NCBI RefSeq assembly: GCF_014397005.1
Contig: NZ_JACGWS010000019.1
Location: forward strand, 1 to 64,000
Source of the DNA: Kordia aestuariivivens
Lineage (GTDB): Bacteria; Bacteroidota; Bacteroidia; Flavobacteriales; Flavobacteriaceae
Direction: 5' to 3'
DNA length: 64,000 bases
The notes beneath the pieces are model-generated. The model searched no databases and was not told the origin of the DNA. It was given only the letters and a program-made list of their open reading frames with translations. Positions 8,929 to 18,248 of this stretch are shown here, in pieces. A program made the translations under genes and the position numbers. How positions within the stretch are numbered: position 1 is the first letter of the stretch; each line of letters begins with the position of its first letter.

Positions 8929-9519
8929 ATGATCAGAAAAGGATTTATTTTATTAGGAGCTATGTCGCTTGTCTTATTCACATCATGTAAAGACGATGCA
9001 ACGAAAAAAGTAAAAAGCGAAAACGTAGCGCAAGCAGCACAAAGAGATGCAGTAGCAAAAAACTTTGGTGCAATGACTTTTGATAAAACAGAGCATGACT
9101 TTGGAACTATTAAAGAAGGTGACCAAGTAGAAACAACTTTTAAGTTTACAAATACTGGAACTTCACCTTTATTAATTACAGGAATTAAAGGAAGTTGTGG
9201 ATGTACTGTTCCTAACGATTGGCCAAAAGAGCCTATCGCACCAGGAGCTCAAGGAGAATTTACTGTAAAGTATAACTCTACAAACAAGCCAAACCTAAAA
9301 ACAAATACTGTTACGGTAACGGCTAATACTGAAAAAGGTAGAGAAATTGTACGTATCAAAGCATTTGCTACACCTGACCCAGTGTTAGAAGCAAAAAGAG
9401 AAAAGGCTAAAGTAGAAAGAGAAGCTAGAATGAAAGCTCAGCAAGAAGCACAAAAAGCAGCTGGTAAAACAACTACTACTGGTTCAACTCAAACAGGTCA
9501 CGAAGGACACAACCATTAA
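8929..9519 (+). CDS. DUF1573 lipoprotein
   Basis: A 196-aa protein with a lipoprotein signal (lipobox LFTSC, acylated Cys20) and one DUF1573 domain (about 48-145) of beta-sandwich type, with the family phrases KTEHDFGTIKEGDQVETTFKFTN split over the first strands and SCGCTVP. The C-terminal 45 residues are a charged helix followed by a Thr/Ser/His-rich tail ending GHEGHNH, which could bind metal. DUF1573 proteins are abundant in Bacteroidetes and have no proven function. It sits between nusB and yajC with short gaps, so it is probably co-transcribed. Confidence 0.85.
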   Translation: MIRKGFILLGAMSLVLFTSCKDDATKKVKSENVAQAAQRDAVAKNFGAMTFDKTEHDFGTIKEGDQVETTFKFTNTGTSPLLITGIKGSCGCTVPNDWPKEPIAPGAQGEFTVKYNSTNKPNLKTNTVTVTANTEKGREIVRIKAFATPDPVLEAKREKAKVEREARMKAQQEAQKAAGKTTTTGSTQTGHEGHNH

Positions 9520-9531
9520 TTCATACGAAGA

Positions 9532-9804
9532 TTGGAACAATATTTACCAATATTGCTAATGGTAGTCGTAGTATACTTTTTTATACTAGCACCAAGCATT
9601 AAAAGACAAAAAAAAGAGAAGAACTTCATGGCATCCATTAAAAAAGGTGATCGAGTGATTACCAAAAGTGGAATTCATGGAAAAATTGTTGAACTTAATG
9701 ATAAAGACCACACTTGTATAATTGAAACAGGTGCTGGGAAAATTAAGTTTGAGCGCGCAGCACTTTCAGTAGAAGCTACGGCTAAACTCAACAAGCCTTC
9801 TTAA
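9532..9804 (+). CDS. yajC: Preprotein translocase accessory subunit YajC
   Basis: A 90-aa protein with one N-terminal membrane helix (about 5-20), a basic stretch (KRQKKEK) and a small cytoplasmic beta domain with KKGDRVITKSGIHGKI, all typical of YajC, which associates with SecDF-YidC. The start codon is TTG at 9532. No in-frame ATG precedes the membrane helix, and the product then begins MEQYLPIL, as family members do. It lies 12 bases after the DUF1573 gene. Confidence 0.9.
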   Translation: MEQYLPILLMVVVVYFFILAPSIKRQKKEKNFMASIKKGDRVITKSGIHGKIVELNDKDHTCIIETGAGKIKFERAALSVEATAKLNKPS

Positions 9805-9826
9805 AAAACACGCTTACAACAAGCAC

Positions 9827-9857
9827 AAAAAAAGCATCGTGAAAACGATGCTTTTTT
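9827..9857 (+). terminator. Terminator after yajC
   Basis: Stem GCATCGT (9834-9840) / ACGATGC with a GAAA tetraloop (9841-9844), flanked by A-run and T-run. It closes the nusB-DUF1573-yajC unit and could also serve the convergent gene. Confidence 0.88.
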
Positions 9858-9891
9858 GTTTTTTTATATTTTTTAAAAGTATGAAAAGCTC

Positions 9892-10485
9892 TTATTTATA
9901 CTTATCATTCAAGCCTTTGCCTTCTAATATCATCGGAATGATTTTTTGAAGTCTACTTTCTTTCGTAGCAACTCTTTTTGCTGTCGTAATATATGTAGCG
10001 TATTCTTTTTGATTATAATTTGATAATTTTTCAAATGCAGTCTTTAAACTTGAATTCGCTTCAAAAGCAGTTTTGAGTTCATCGGGAAGAGCAAAGGTGC
10101 TGGTTTTGGTCATTACAACCGTTTTCCCATCTTTTTGATATTGTACAGCTTCGTCAATGTAAACTTTTACTAAAGCTTCAGGAATCGCATCTAATGCTGT
10201 AAATTTCCAATGGCGCATGGCTTGCGTTTTTCCCTCTTGCGCATTCACTAAAACTTTCGCTTCATCTTTCAATAAAGCACCTTGAAAAAACCACAATCCA
10301 ACATGTGATTTAAAAGCACTCAATCCAAGAATATTTTTTCCATCAACCGTAAACACCGGAATGTTCCATTTGATCGTTTCTTTAATAGAAGGATTTTTTA
10401 GCACTATACTTCGTAACAAACGTAATTTTTCTTCCCATTCGGGAAAATCAGCAATGTATTCATCGACAGAAGCATACTTTTTCAT
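9892..10485 (-). CDS. YdeI-like DUF1801 domain protein
   Basis: A 197-aa cytoplasmic protein. Residues 1-125 match the DUF1801 (YdhG-like) fold, with ETIKWNIPVF and a beta-strand run ending MRHWKFTALD. The last 60 residues (LPDELKTAFEANSSLKTAFEKLS, split by charged turns) match the YdeI/OmpD-associated C-terminal domain that follows DUF1801 in Bacteroidetes. It has no signal peptide and its biochemical function is not known. It is just downstream of pepT on the same strand (5-base gap), so it may be co-transcribed. Confidence 0.8.
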   Translation of the reverse strand: MKKYASVDEYIADFPEWEEKLRLLRSIVLKNPSIKETIKWNIPVFTVDGKNILGLSAFKSHVGLWFFQGALLKDEAKVLVNAQEGKTQAMRHWKFTALDAIPEALVKVYIDEAVQYQKDGKTVVMTKTSTFALPDELKTAFEANSSLKTAFEKLSNYNQKEYATYITTAKRVATKESRLQKIIPMILEGKGLNDKYK

Positions 10486-10490
10486 AAAAC

Positions 10491-11726
10491 TTACTTTTTA
10501 TACTTTTCAGCAGTTAATTCCGTAATCTTTACAATTACATCAATAGCACTTAAAATACTTTCCACAGGAACATATTCATAACGTCCGTGAAAATTATGTC
10601 CACCCGCAAAAATATTCGGACACGGCAAGCCCATAAATGATAATTGCGAACCATCTGTTCCACCACGAATAGGTTTGATAAGCGGCGTAATGCCTAATGA
10701 TTTCATCGCTTCTTCGGCAATGTCAATGATATGAAAAACGGGTTCCACCTTTTCTTTCATATTGTAATATTGATCCTTAATCACCAAGGTTATTGGATCA
10801 TACGTGTACCGACTATTAATATCTGCCGCAATCTTTTCTAGCAATTCTTTTCGCGCTTCAAACTTGTCTTTATCGTGATCTCTGATGATATATTCCAAAG
10901 ATGATTCTTCAATACTTCCTTTTGTAGTGTGTAAATGATAAAAACCTTCACGACCCGAAGTTTCTTGTGGAATTTCATGCGCAGGCAATGCATTTATAAT
11001 TTCGTTTGCAATCAGAATAGAGTTGATCATTTTTCCTTTGGCATAACCTGGATGCACAATTTTACCTTTAATCTCAATTTTTGCACCTGCCGCATTAAAG
11101 TTTTCGTATTCTAATTCTCCAATTTGACTTCCATCCATGGTATATGCCCATTCAGCACCAAATTTTGCTACATCAAACTTATGCGCGCCACGACCAATTT
11201 CTTCATCTGGTGTAAAGCCAATACGAATTTTTCCATGTTTAATTTCAGGATGCTTGATGAGGTATTCCATAGCAGATACAATCTCGCAAATTCCAGCTTT
11301 ATCATCTGCGCCAAGCAGTGTTGTTCCGTCAGTGGTGATTAAGGTTTGTCCTTTATACAATAACAAATCTTCAAAATAATCTGGTGAAAGCACAATATTT
11401 TGTTCTGCGTTTAGGATAATATCTTTTCCATCGTAATTTGGAACAATTTGCGGTTTTACATTTGCGCCAGTAAAATCGGGCGATGTATCAAAATGTGACA
11501 CAAATCCAATCGTAGGAACGTCATGATCAACATTACTCGGTAAGGTTGCCATAATGTATGCGTTATCGTCAATCGTAACATCCGACAATCCAATTTGTTT
11601 CAATTCAGCTACTAACAAATTAGCTAAATCCCATTGTTTGGCAGTACTTGGTGTTGTTTCTGAAGTTTCATCTGATTCTGTATCAATCGTTACATAACTG
11701 ATGAATCTATCTATAATATGTTGCAT
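10491..11726 (-). CDS. pepT: Peptidase T, tripeptide aminopeptidase
   Basis: A 411-aa M20 metallopeptidase that removes the N-terminal residue of tripeptides in the cytoplasm using two zinc ions. Metal ligands and catalytic residues are H78 and D80 (SHFDTSPD), D141 (LLGADDKAG), E175/E176 (TPDEEIGRG) and D198 (TMDGS). With the ATG at 11726 as start, H78 falls at the same number as in E. coli PepT. A longer form from TTG 11744 would add six residues and is less likely. It is complete and ordinary in length. Confidence 0.93.
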   Translation of the reverse strand: MQHIIDRFISYVTIDTESDETSETTPSTAKQWDLANLLVAELKQIGLSDVTIDDNAYIMATLPSNVDHDVPTIGFVSHFDTSPDFTGANVKPQIVPNYDGKDIILNAEQNIVLSPDYFEDLLLYKGQTLITTDGTTLLGADDKAGICEIVSAMEYLIKHPEIKHGKIRIGFTPDEEIGRGAHKFDVAKFGAEWAYTMDGSQIGELEYENFNAAGAKIEIKGKIVHPGYAKGKMINSILIANEIINALPAHEIPQETSGREGFYHLHTTKGSIEESSLEYIIRDHDKDKFEARKELLEKIAADINSRYTYDPITLVIKDQYYNMKEKVEPVFHIIDIAEEAMKSLGITPLIKPIRGGTDGSQLSFMGLPCPNIFAGGHNFHGRYEYVPVESILSAIDVIVKITELTAEKYKK

Positions 11727-11921
11727 CTGTGATCTTTTTTTCAAAAATAGCGGATTTTTGAATATTCATATAATGTTGGGCTATAATTTTTAAACAATTA
11801 TGATGCTTTATTATTCCAGTTTAATTCAATTTTGACTCAACTAAAATGAACTATAATTTATCTTTTGTATTTTTTTGGAATAAAAGGATTACTTTAGACC
11901 AACTAAAAAAACCCAAATAAT

Positions 11922-14771
11922 ATGTTAAAAAATTACTTTATTTTAATGTTGATGACACTCTTGTTTTCAACATTTTCGTATGCCCAAATTACGGGAACAG
12001 TCGTAGATGACAGTTCTACACCATTGCTGGGCGTTTCTATTGTTGTGAAAGGAACAACAAAAGGAGCCATCTCTGATTTTGATGGAAACTACAAAATTGA
12101 TGCAAAACAAGGAGATGTATTAATATTCTCTTATGTTGGTTATGAAACTCAAGAAGTAACCGTAAACGGAACGGTAGTCAATGTAACAATGGTATCCGGA
12201 CTTGGTTTGGATGAAGTTTTATTGATTGGATCGCGTAATGCAAACAGAACAGCAACAGATACAGCTGTTCCAGTAGATATATTGGACGTTTCTGAATTAA
12301 AAGAAAGATCACCGCAAATAACAGTGACAGAAATTTTAAACTATGCTGCGCCTTCTTTTTCATCCAATCCACAAACAATTTCTGATGGAACGGATCACAT
12401 TGCACCTGCATCTTTAAGAGGTTTAGGACCCGATCAAGTATTGGTGTTAATAAATGGGAAAAGAAGACACAAAACAGCGTTAGTGAATGTAAATGGTACC
12501 TTTGGTAGAGGTAGTGTAGGTTCTGATTTATCTGCAATACCATCAAATGCAATTGACAGAATTGAAATTTTAAGAGATGGTGCTGCTGCACAATATGGTT
12601 CTGATGCCATTGCAGGAGTTATCAATATCGTTTTAAAGAAAGATACCAATAAACTTCAATTAAGTTTAACAACCGGAGCGAACTTTACAAGCGAAAGTGG
12701 ACCAGACAAAAACATTGATGGAGAAAAAGTAAACATTGGTGTAAACTACGGACTTCCAATTGGAGACGAAGGTGGTTTTATCAACTTTACAGGAGAATTT
12801 AACTTTAGAGGTGCTACAAACAGAATGCAAGAATGGCAAGGACAAATATTCAATGCGTATAATTCTATTGAAAGAGTTGCTGACAATGCAGGATATGATA
12901 CGTCTTTATTATTAGATGGTGACTTTGATGATATTTTTAACTTTGCAGGTGCTGCCGGAATTACCTTATCAGGAACGGAAACACAAGACGAACTTAGAAC
13001 GATATTAGGAGCTGATGTTACACAAAGTGAATTAGCCGCTAGAGGACAACAACGTAGTGATTACAACATGAGAGTTGGACAATCGGAACTAAGAGGCGCA
13101 CAGTTTTTTGGAAACATGGAAATTCCTTTAGGAGAAGATTTAGACTTTTATGCTTTTGGAGGTATCGGATACAAAAATGGAAATGCTGCAGGATTCTATA
13201 GATTGCCATATCAAAGTAGAGCGTATACGCCAGCGTATGCTAACGGTTTCTTACCAGAAATTAACTCAAACATAACGGACAAAGCAATTGCTGTTGGTAT
13301 TAGAGGAAAACTAGGTGACTGGAATGTAGATTTTAGTAACAACTTTGGAAAGAATGCATTTAACTATAGAATTAGTAACTCTAACAATGCTTCTTTAGCA
13401 AACTCTACTCCATTTGAAGCAGATTCAGGAGGATTCAATTACAGTGAAAACACAAGTAATGTGGATCTTAGTAAATTTTATGAAGATGTTTTTGCTGGAT
13501 TCAACGTTGCTTTTGGAGCAGAATACAGAGTAGAAAACTATGCAATCGTAGCTGGAGAAGAAGCTTCGTACGCACAATATAATACATTAGGAAACATTCA
13601 TGATCCAACTGATCCAACGTCAGTAGTTCCAACAGATTTCTTTGGAAACAGTAGACCAGGAGGAATTCAAGTGTTTCCTGGATTCAAGCCAGAAAATGAA
13701 GTAAATGCATTTAGAAACTCTATTGCAGGATACGTTGATGTAGAAGCAGATTTTACGGAATCTTTCATGGTTGCAGCAGCAATACGTTTTGAAGACTTTT
13801 CGGATTTTGGAAGCACACTAAATTTCAAATTAGGAACGAGATTAAAAGCTACTGACAATATTAACATTAGAGCAGGATTCCAAACAGGATTTAGAGCACC
13901 TTCATTACACCAAATCCATTACAACTCAACGTCTACCATATTTGTAGATGGAGTTCCTAATGAAGTTGGAATTTTCTCAAACACATCTCGTGTAGCGCGA
14001 TTATTAGGAATAGAAGCATTAAAAGAAGAAACATCTACAGGATTCACTTTAGGTTTCACAGCAAAAATTCCAAGCGCAAACTTAAAACTTACCATCGATG
14101 GATATCTTATCAATATTGATGATAGAGTTGTCTTAACTGGTCAGTTTGACGATAATGGAAATGCAGAATTAGCAAGTTTATTTGCGCAAGCAAACGCAAG
14201 TAGAGCCGCTTTCTTTGCAAACGCAGTGGATACACAAACAAAAGGAATTGATATTGTTGTAGATCATAAAGTAACGTTATCTGACAATTTAAGATTGACA
14301 AATACGCTAGCATTTACATTCTCAGAAACTTCTGTAGAAAGTGTAATAATTCCATCTGCAGTAGCAAATGCAGGGTTATCTGACACCTATTTTGATGCAA
14401 CAAGTAGAATATTTTTAGAATCTTCTGTGCCAAGAACAAAAGGTAACTTATCACACAATCTTAAAATAGGAGACAAGTGGAACATCTTTTTAAGAAATAG
14501 TTACTTTGGAGAAGTAGAAGAAGCTACAAACAATACGGATCCAACTGTAGAAAGACTTTATGCTGGTAAAATTGTAACAGACTTAAGTTTTGGATACAGT
14601 GTAAACGAAAACTTAAAAGTAACTGTTGGAGCAAACAACTTATTAGATGTGTATCCAGATGAATCTGATGCAGCATTTCAATCAAGTGGTAGATTCTTAT
14701 ATTCTAGACGTTCTACTCAGTTTGGAACAAACGGAAGACACGTTTTTGCACGATTAAGTTTATCTTTATAA
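11922..14771 (+). CDS. TonB-dependent outer membrane receptor
   Basis: A 949-aa outer-membrane transporter. It has a signal peptide (1-22, ending FSYAQ), a carboxypeptidase-regulatory-like beta domain (about 23-100, GVSIVVKGTTKGAISDFDGN), a plug domain (about 105-230, with RGLGPDQVLVLINGKRR and GSDAIAGVINIVLKK) and a large beta-barrel ending in the terminal strand HVFARLSLSL. No SusD gene follows, so it is probably not a SusCD glycan pair; iron chelates or another small ligand are possible. A promoter-like TTATCTTTTG with upstream TTTG (11831-11867) has one base too many between its halves. A terminator follows. Confidence 0.9.
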   Translation: MLKNYFILMLMTLLFSTFSYAQITGTVVDDSSTPLLGVSIVVKGTTKGAISDFDGNYKIDAKQGDVLIFSYVGYETQEVTVNGTVVNVTMVSGLGLDEVLLIGSRNANRTATDTAVPVDILDVSELKERSPQITVTEILNYAAPSFSSNPQTISDGTDHIAPASLRGLGPDQVLVLINGKRRHKTALVNVNGTFGRGSVGSDLSAIPSNAIDRIEILRDGAAAQYGSDAIAGVINIVLKKDTNKLQLSLTTGANFTSESGPDKNIDGEKVNIGVNYGLPIGDEGGFINFTGEFNFRGATNRMQEWQGQIFNAYNSIERVADNAGYDTSLLLDGDFDDIFNFAGAAGITLSGTETQDELRTILGADVTQSELAARGQQRSDYNMRVGQSELRGAQFFGNMEIPLGEDLDFYAFGGIGYKNGNAAGFYRLPYQSRAYTPAYANGFLPEINSNITDKAIAVGIRGKLGDWNVDFSNNFGKNAFNYRISNSNNASLANSTPFEADSGGFNYSENTSNVDLSKFYEDVFAGFNVAFGAEYRVENYAIVAGEEASYAQYNTLGNIHDPTDPTSVVPTDFFGNSRPGGIQVFPGFKPENEVNAFRNSIAGYVDVEADFTESFMVAAAIRFEDFSDFGSTLNFKLGTRLKATDNINIRAGFQTGFRAPSLHQIHYNSTSTIFVDGVPNEVGIFSNTSRVARLLGIEALKEETSTGFTLGFTAKIPSANLKLTIDGYLINIDDRVVLTGQFDDNGNAELASLFAQANASRAAFFANAVDTQTKGIDIVVDHKVTLSDNLRLTNTLAFTFSETSVESVIIPSAVANAGLSDTYFDATSRIFLESSVPRTKGNLSHNLKIGDKWNIFLRNSYFGEVEEATNNTDPTVERLYAGKIVTDLSFGYSVNENLKVTVGANNLLDVYPDESDAAFQSSGRFLYSRRSTQFGTNGRHVFARLSLSL

Positions 14772-14795
14772 GAACAAAATATTTTAATACTATTG

Positions 14796-14826
14796 AAAAG
14801 GCTCCAATTTTGGAGCCTTTTTTTAT
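14796..14826 (+). terminator. Terminator after the TonB-dependent receptor
   Basis: Perfect 10-bp stem AAAGGCTCCA / TGGAGCCTTT (14797-14806, 14811-14820) with an ATTT loop and a T-run. Confidence 0.9.
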
Positions 14827-14980
14827 ACTATTTTTTGTGTAGATGACTAAGCCGCTTTAGAAATCTACAAGCCAAGTGAGGTGAAAATGATTTTTTTATT
14901 TTTCGAACCTACTCAACGCTGAGAATTAATTTTTTACTAGCTCAGAAAAACGAACCCCAAGGACGCTTTAAATGATTTTT

Positions 14981-15184
14981 TTAATTTTGGCTAGTGCAAG
15001 TTGGGTTTTCAGATTCTCTGGCAAAGCAGTCACCCGAAGGACAATCATTCGAAATGCATTCAAGAGCATTGCAACTTTGCCAAATTCCAGTAATTGCGCT
15101 ACTTCCTCCATTAAGTACTTGACCATGGATTTTAGAGATTGATCTCTTGTTAAGCGATAAAGATGATAAATTCTTTTTTTTCAT
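14981..15184 (-). CDS. RiPP precursor, lanthipeptide-type GG leader
   Basis: A 67-aa peptide starting MKKKNLSSLSLNKRSISKI, with a double-glycine site (LNGG, about 26-27) and a core of about 40 residues holding six cysteines and many Ser/Thr. The leader pattern K-L-x-L-x-K-x-x-I-S matches the Bacteroidetes class I lanthipeptide leader type. The core could be cross-linked, but no LanB/LanC, radical SAM or C39 peptidase gene is near, so any maturation would act in trans. The leader resembles those at 19772 and 24734, while the cores are unrelated. The function is not established. Confidence 0.7.
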   Translation of the reverse strand: MKKKNLSSLSLNKRSISKIHGQVLNGGSSAITGIWQSCNALECISNDCPSGDCFARESENPTCTSQN

Positions 15185-15446
15185 AATTAATAAATTTATT
15201 TGGTTTGTGATCTTAAAGTAAGAAAAAAGATTACAATTAGAAAGTTTAATAACTCTGTTTTTATGAATTATAAGTATAATAAAAGAGGTAAATTACTTCA
15301 ATAAGACTAGAGGAATAGGTGCTTTATAAAATAGAGACCTATATAACTTAATGAAAGTTTCAAAAAGAAATAACTTTTAAAATAAAATACGAAGTAAAAA
15401 TATTTGTCTTCTAAAAATTAGATTATTTTTGCACAAACAATACAAC
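15185..15446. other. Intergenic region before pyrD
   Basis: 262 bases, divergent between the RiPP-like gene and pyrD. Apart from the pyrD promoter at its right end I see no gene, repeat or clear hairpin. Confidence 0.5.
15403..15431 (+). promoter_or_regulatory. Promoter of pyrD
   Basis: TTTG (15403-15406), 17 bases, then TATTTTTG (15424-15431). The final TTG of the -7 box is in frame with pyrD and could be mistaken for its start codon. The expected transcript start near 15438 leaves a leader of about 10 bases before the ATG. Confidence 0.72.
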
Positions 15447-16466
15447 ATGTACCAATTTCTTGTAAAACCTATACTTTTTCGCTTTGATCCTGAAAAAGTG
15501 CATCATTTTACCTTTTCACTCATCCGAACACTTTCTAAAATTCCTTTCATGAAAAACATTTTCAGAGGAATGTATTGTGTAAATGATAAACGTTTAGAAC
15601 GTACGGTTTTTGGCTTAACGTTTAAAAATCCTGTCGGTTTAGCTGCCGGATTTGACAAAGATGCAAAACTCTACAATGAACTCTCAAACTTTGGATTTGG
15701 TTTTATCGAAATCGGAACATTGACACCGAAACCGCAAGAAGGAAATCCTAAAAAACGATTATTCCGCTTAAAGCAAGACGAAGCCATCATCAACCGTATG
15801 GGATTCAATAATGGTGGCGTTCATGATGCGGTGACACGTTTAAAGAAAAACAAAGGTGTCTTAATTGGTGGAAACATCGGGAAGAATAAAATTACACCAA
15901 ACGAAAGTGCGGTGGAAGATTACAAAATCTGTTTTGAAGCCTTATTTCCACATGTAGATTACTTTGTGGTGAATGTAAGTTCGCCAAACACGCCAAACTT
16001 ACGCGCATTACAAGACAAAGAACCGTTGACAAAGTTACTAATGACGTTGCAAACGATGAATGATGCGAAAGATGCTCCAAAACCAATTTTACTAAAAATT
16101 GCTCCCGATTTAACCAACGAGCAACTAGAAGACATCATAGAAATCATTGCTGAAACAAAAATTGCAGGTGTCATTGCTACAAATACCACGATTTCTCGTG
16201 AAGGTTTACAATCGCCAGACAAAGAAGAAATGGGCGGATTAAGTGGAAAACCATTAACAAATCGTTCTACGGAAGTCATTCGCTTCTTAGCAGAAAAAAG
16301 CAACAAAGCCTTTCCAATCATTGGAGTAGGAGGAATTCACTCTGCGGAAGATGCATTAGAAAAACTAGCAGCTGGTGCAGACTTAGTACAACTCTACACA
16401 GGGTTTATATACGAAGGTCCAAAACTCATCAAAGACATCAACAAGAAAATTCTTCAAGAATTATAA
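15447..16466 (+). CDS. pyrD: Dihydroorotate dehydrogenase (quinone), class 2
   Basis: A 339-aa FMN enzyme that oxidises dihydroorotate to orotate with quinone as acceptor, the fourth step of pyrimidine synthesis, at the inner membrane. The N-terminal helices (about 1-45) are the class 2 quinone/membrane-binding segment. [10 protein letters not shown] is the FMN-binding start and [11 protein letters not shown] carries the class 2 catalytic serine. [19 protein letters not shown] is the phosphate-binding end. I use the ATG at 15447, because the in-frame TTG at 15429 is part of the promoter. Confidence 0.93.
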   Translation: MYQFLVKPILFRFDPEKVHHFTFSLIRTLSKIPFMKNIFRGMYCVNDKRLERTVFGLTFKNPVGLAAGFDKDAKLYNELSNFGFGFIEIGTLTPKPQEGNPKKRLFRLKQDEAIINRMGFNNGGVHDAVTRLKKNKGVLIGGNIGKNKITPNESAVEDYKICFEALFPHVDYFVVNVSSPNTPNLRALQDKEPLTKLLMTLQTMNDAKDAPKPILLKIAPDLTNEQLEDIIEIIAETKIAGVIATNTTISREGLQSPDKEEMGGLSGKPLTNRSTEVIRFLAEKSNKAFPIIGVGGIHSAEDALEKLAAGADLVQLYTGFIYEGPKLIKDINKKILQEL

Positions 16467-16478
16467 TAATACTTTCAA

Positions 16479-16521
16479 TAAAAAAAGTCCAATGAATTGT
16501 ATTTCATTGGACTTTTTTTTA
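16479..16521. terminator. Bidirectional terminator
   Basis: Stem AAAGTCCAATGAA / TTCATTGGACTTT with a TTGTAT-type loop, flanked by A- and T-runs. It lies between convergent pyrD and a small membrane-protein gene. Confidence 0.9.
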
Positions 16522-16533
16522 TCCTAATTTTCT

Positions 16534-16749
16534 TTATTCAGAAGCTTCTTCAGGTGCTTCATCTTGCTGCTTATTTTTTCCTATAAAAAACAGTACAATA
16601 CCTACGACAATCATTCCAATTCGGATTGCCCAACCTGTGGTTTCTCCCCAACTATCAATCCACATCAAAAGCTTGAATTGCATTTCAAAAAAATATAAAA
16701 TAATGGAGCCAGCCCCAAAAATTGCTAAGTACGTACCGATAGTTTTCAT
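16534..16749 (-). CDS. Small two-helix membrane protein
   Basis: A 71-aa protein with two predicted membrane helices (about 4-22 and 42-60) and an acidic hydrophilic tail (KNKQQDEAPEEASE). No family motif is recognised. Small proteins of this layout are common and unassigned in Flavobacteriia. The clean start, the shared terminator with pyrD and the coherent hydropathy support it as a real gene. Confidence 0.65.
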   Translation of the reverse strand: MKTIGTYLAIFGAGSIILYFFEMQFKLLMWIDSWGETTGWAIRIGMIVVGIVLFFIGKNKQQDEAPEEASE

Positions 16750-16893
16750 AAATATTTGATTATTAGTTAAACTAAATATATAAAAAATATGGAACTAATT
16801 AGTAGTATTGGTTTCTGTGATGTTTAGGTGTTTATCGAGTATATTTTGCTATCTATTTACAAGTCAGGTGAATATGTGAATAAAAGGTATAAA

Positions 16894-17823
16894 TTATAAT
16901 AATAACTTTTTAACTACAATTCCTCTTTCTGATTGTAATTTAATAAAATACAAGCCGTCTTTTAATGTTGGAAAAGAAAAATTATACATAGCTTTCTTTG
17001 TGGGAGTTGCATACTGCTTCACCATAGTTCCCAAGGAATTATACACTTCAATCTGTTGAATATTTTCTCGGTTTGTATTGTGAATTTGAATTGATTTACT
17101 AGCTGCATCTGTGCTAATGTGAATCGTTGATTGTGTATCAATATCGTCTATTCCCAAAGAAACTAATGATACGGTAAGTGTGCCAACTTTTGCATTGGAA
17201 AAAGGAGCGATATTCTGTAAACTCGTAATTGGTTGTTGTGGTACCGTTTCAGGATTTGCAAAAGAATACGTGGTGCCTTCTTCAGTTCCTGCGTCATACG
17301 GATACAAATCCATAACAATACTCGGAATCCAATCGCCATTAATATCAATAATGGACAAGCTATTCACTTGAATGATCCAATCAGGACTAGGCGCAATCAT
17401 CGATGCTAACGAAAGCAACGGAAAATCTTTATCAACCGTAATAGCTACGGAAGCACTACTTGTTGGCGAAAATGATGCAAAAGGTTGATCAATTGCTACA
17501 TCTGCGTTTCCTGCCATAATTGCATTTTGTACTTCCAAATTAAAATCGTCATCTATGCCGCCTTCTGCCACGTTTTCGATTCCTAAAGTTGCTAGTGTTC
17601 CAGGAGCTACAAAAACAATACTGTTATTATGTGTAGCGCCTACCAAATCTGACCAATGGGCACTTGACGGAAAATTTGCAATAGGATGTGTTGTGTTGCT
17701 CCAAGTACCTTGAAATGTAACGGTATAATTAGCCGTTTGCGTTTGTGCAAAAAGGGAGTTTGAAGTTGAGAGAAAAAATAAAATATAAAAGGTAATTCGC
17801 GAAATAAAATAGAAATTTTTCAT
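16894..17823 (-). CDS. Secreted spondin-domain protein with T9SS sorting signal
   Basis: A 309-aa protein with a signal peptide (MKNFYFISRITF..., cleavage near NSLFAQ), a spondin-N-like beta domain (about 27-210, YTVTFQGTWSNTTHP, WSDLVGATHN) and a C-terminal type A sorting domain (about 245-309, IEVYNSLGTMVKQY, GLYFIKLQSERG, VVKKLLL). It is therefore predicted to cross the outer membrane by the type IX system and be surface-attached or released. Spondin domains in eukaryotes act in the extracellular matrix; the bacterial role is unknown. I use the ATG at 17823, because an upstream extension would mask the signal peptide. Confidence 0.8.
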   Translation of the reverse strand: MKNFYFISRITFYILFFLSTSNSLFAQTQTANYTVTFQGTWSNTTHPIANFPSSAHWSDLVGATHNNSIVFVAPGTLATLGIENVAEGGIDDDFNLEVQNAIMAGNADVAIDQPFASFSPTSSASVAITVDKDFPLLSLASMIAPSPDWIIQVNSLSIIDINGDWIPSIVMDLYPYDAGTEEGTTYSFANPETVPQQPITSLQNIAPFSNAKVGTLTVSLVSLGIDDIDTQSTIHISTDAASKSIQIHNTNRENIQQIEVYNSLGTMVKQYATPTKKAMYNFSFPTLKDGLYFIKLQSERGIVVKKLLL

Positions 17824-18248
17824 GGCAAGATGGACATTGTTTACTAAACAAGTCGTAAAAGTGATGTCTTCATTACTAATAGCGACAATTAACTTCAATT
17901 CGAGAAATAAAATATACATAACGAATTCTTTTTCCGCAGTGTAGTAGCTATTTTTCGTTAAGAATTTTTGAAGCCTTGGAGAAAATTTAGAAAAATAGAT
18001 GCGGTTTTAGCTTTTTCTGCTAAAAACACCTCTGGGAAAAGCGCACTTTCTTTTGTTGAAGCCTGTGCTGAACTTGATTCAGTATTCTTTGTGCGAGCAA
18101 AGCAAAAGAGAATAAAAGTTTAATAAAGGTAAATTTAATTCATTTTGTTCTTGAATAATTATTGAGGTTCTTATTAACAGAAGTTAAATTGAACTCATAT
18201 TTGTTAAATTAAAAAAACATATTTTTATACACTCAAAAAATTGCCATA
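17824..18248. other. 425-bp intergenic region with repeat
   Basis: No supported gene. It holds the second copy of the dispersed repeat (17955-18125) and AT-rich sequence before the LysE gene. No consensus promoter with both boxes was found. Confidence 0.5.
17955..18125. repeat. Dispersed intergenic repeat, copy B
   Basis: Aligns with 2392-2545 (GAAGCCTTGGAGAAAATTTA, CGGTTTTAG, TTCTTTTGTT, AGCAAAG). It differs by roughly 22 extra bases near 18058-18085 that contain a small hairpin CTGAA (18068-18072) / TTCAG (18078-18082), which looks like a second short repeat inserted into the first. Confidence 0.7.

Noticed and set aside
11859-11867. TonB-receptor promoter TATCTTTTG with TTTG upstream
   Set aside because: One base too many inside the -7 box and a 24-base spacer; too weak for a separate feature.
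14885-14983. Direct repeat AAATGATTTTTTTA (two copies) between the TonB receptor and the RiPP-like gene
   Set aside because: Short and T-rich; similar matches are expected by chance in this composition.
15429-15446. TTG start for pyrD at 15429
   Set aside because: That TTG is the end of the TATTTTTG promoter box and could not be within the transcript.
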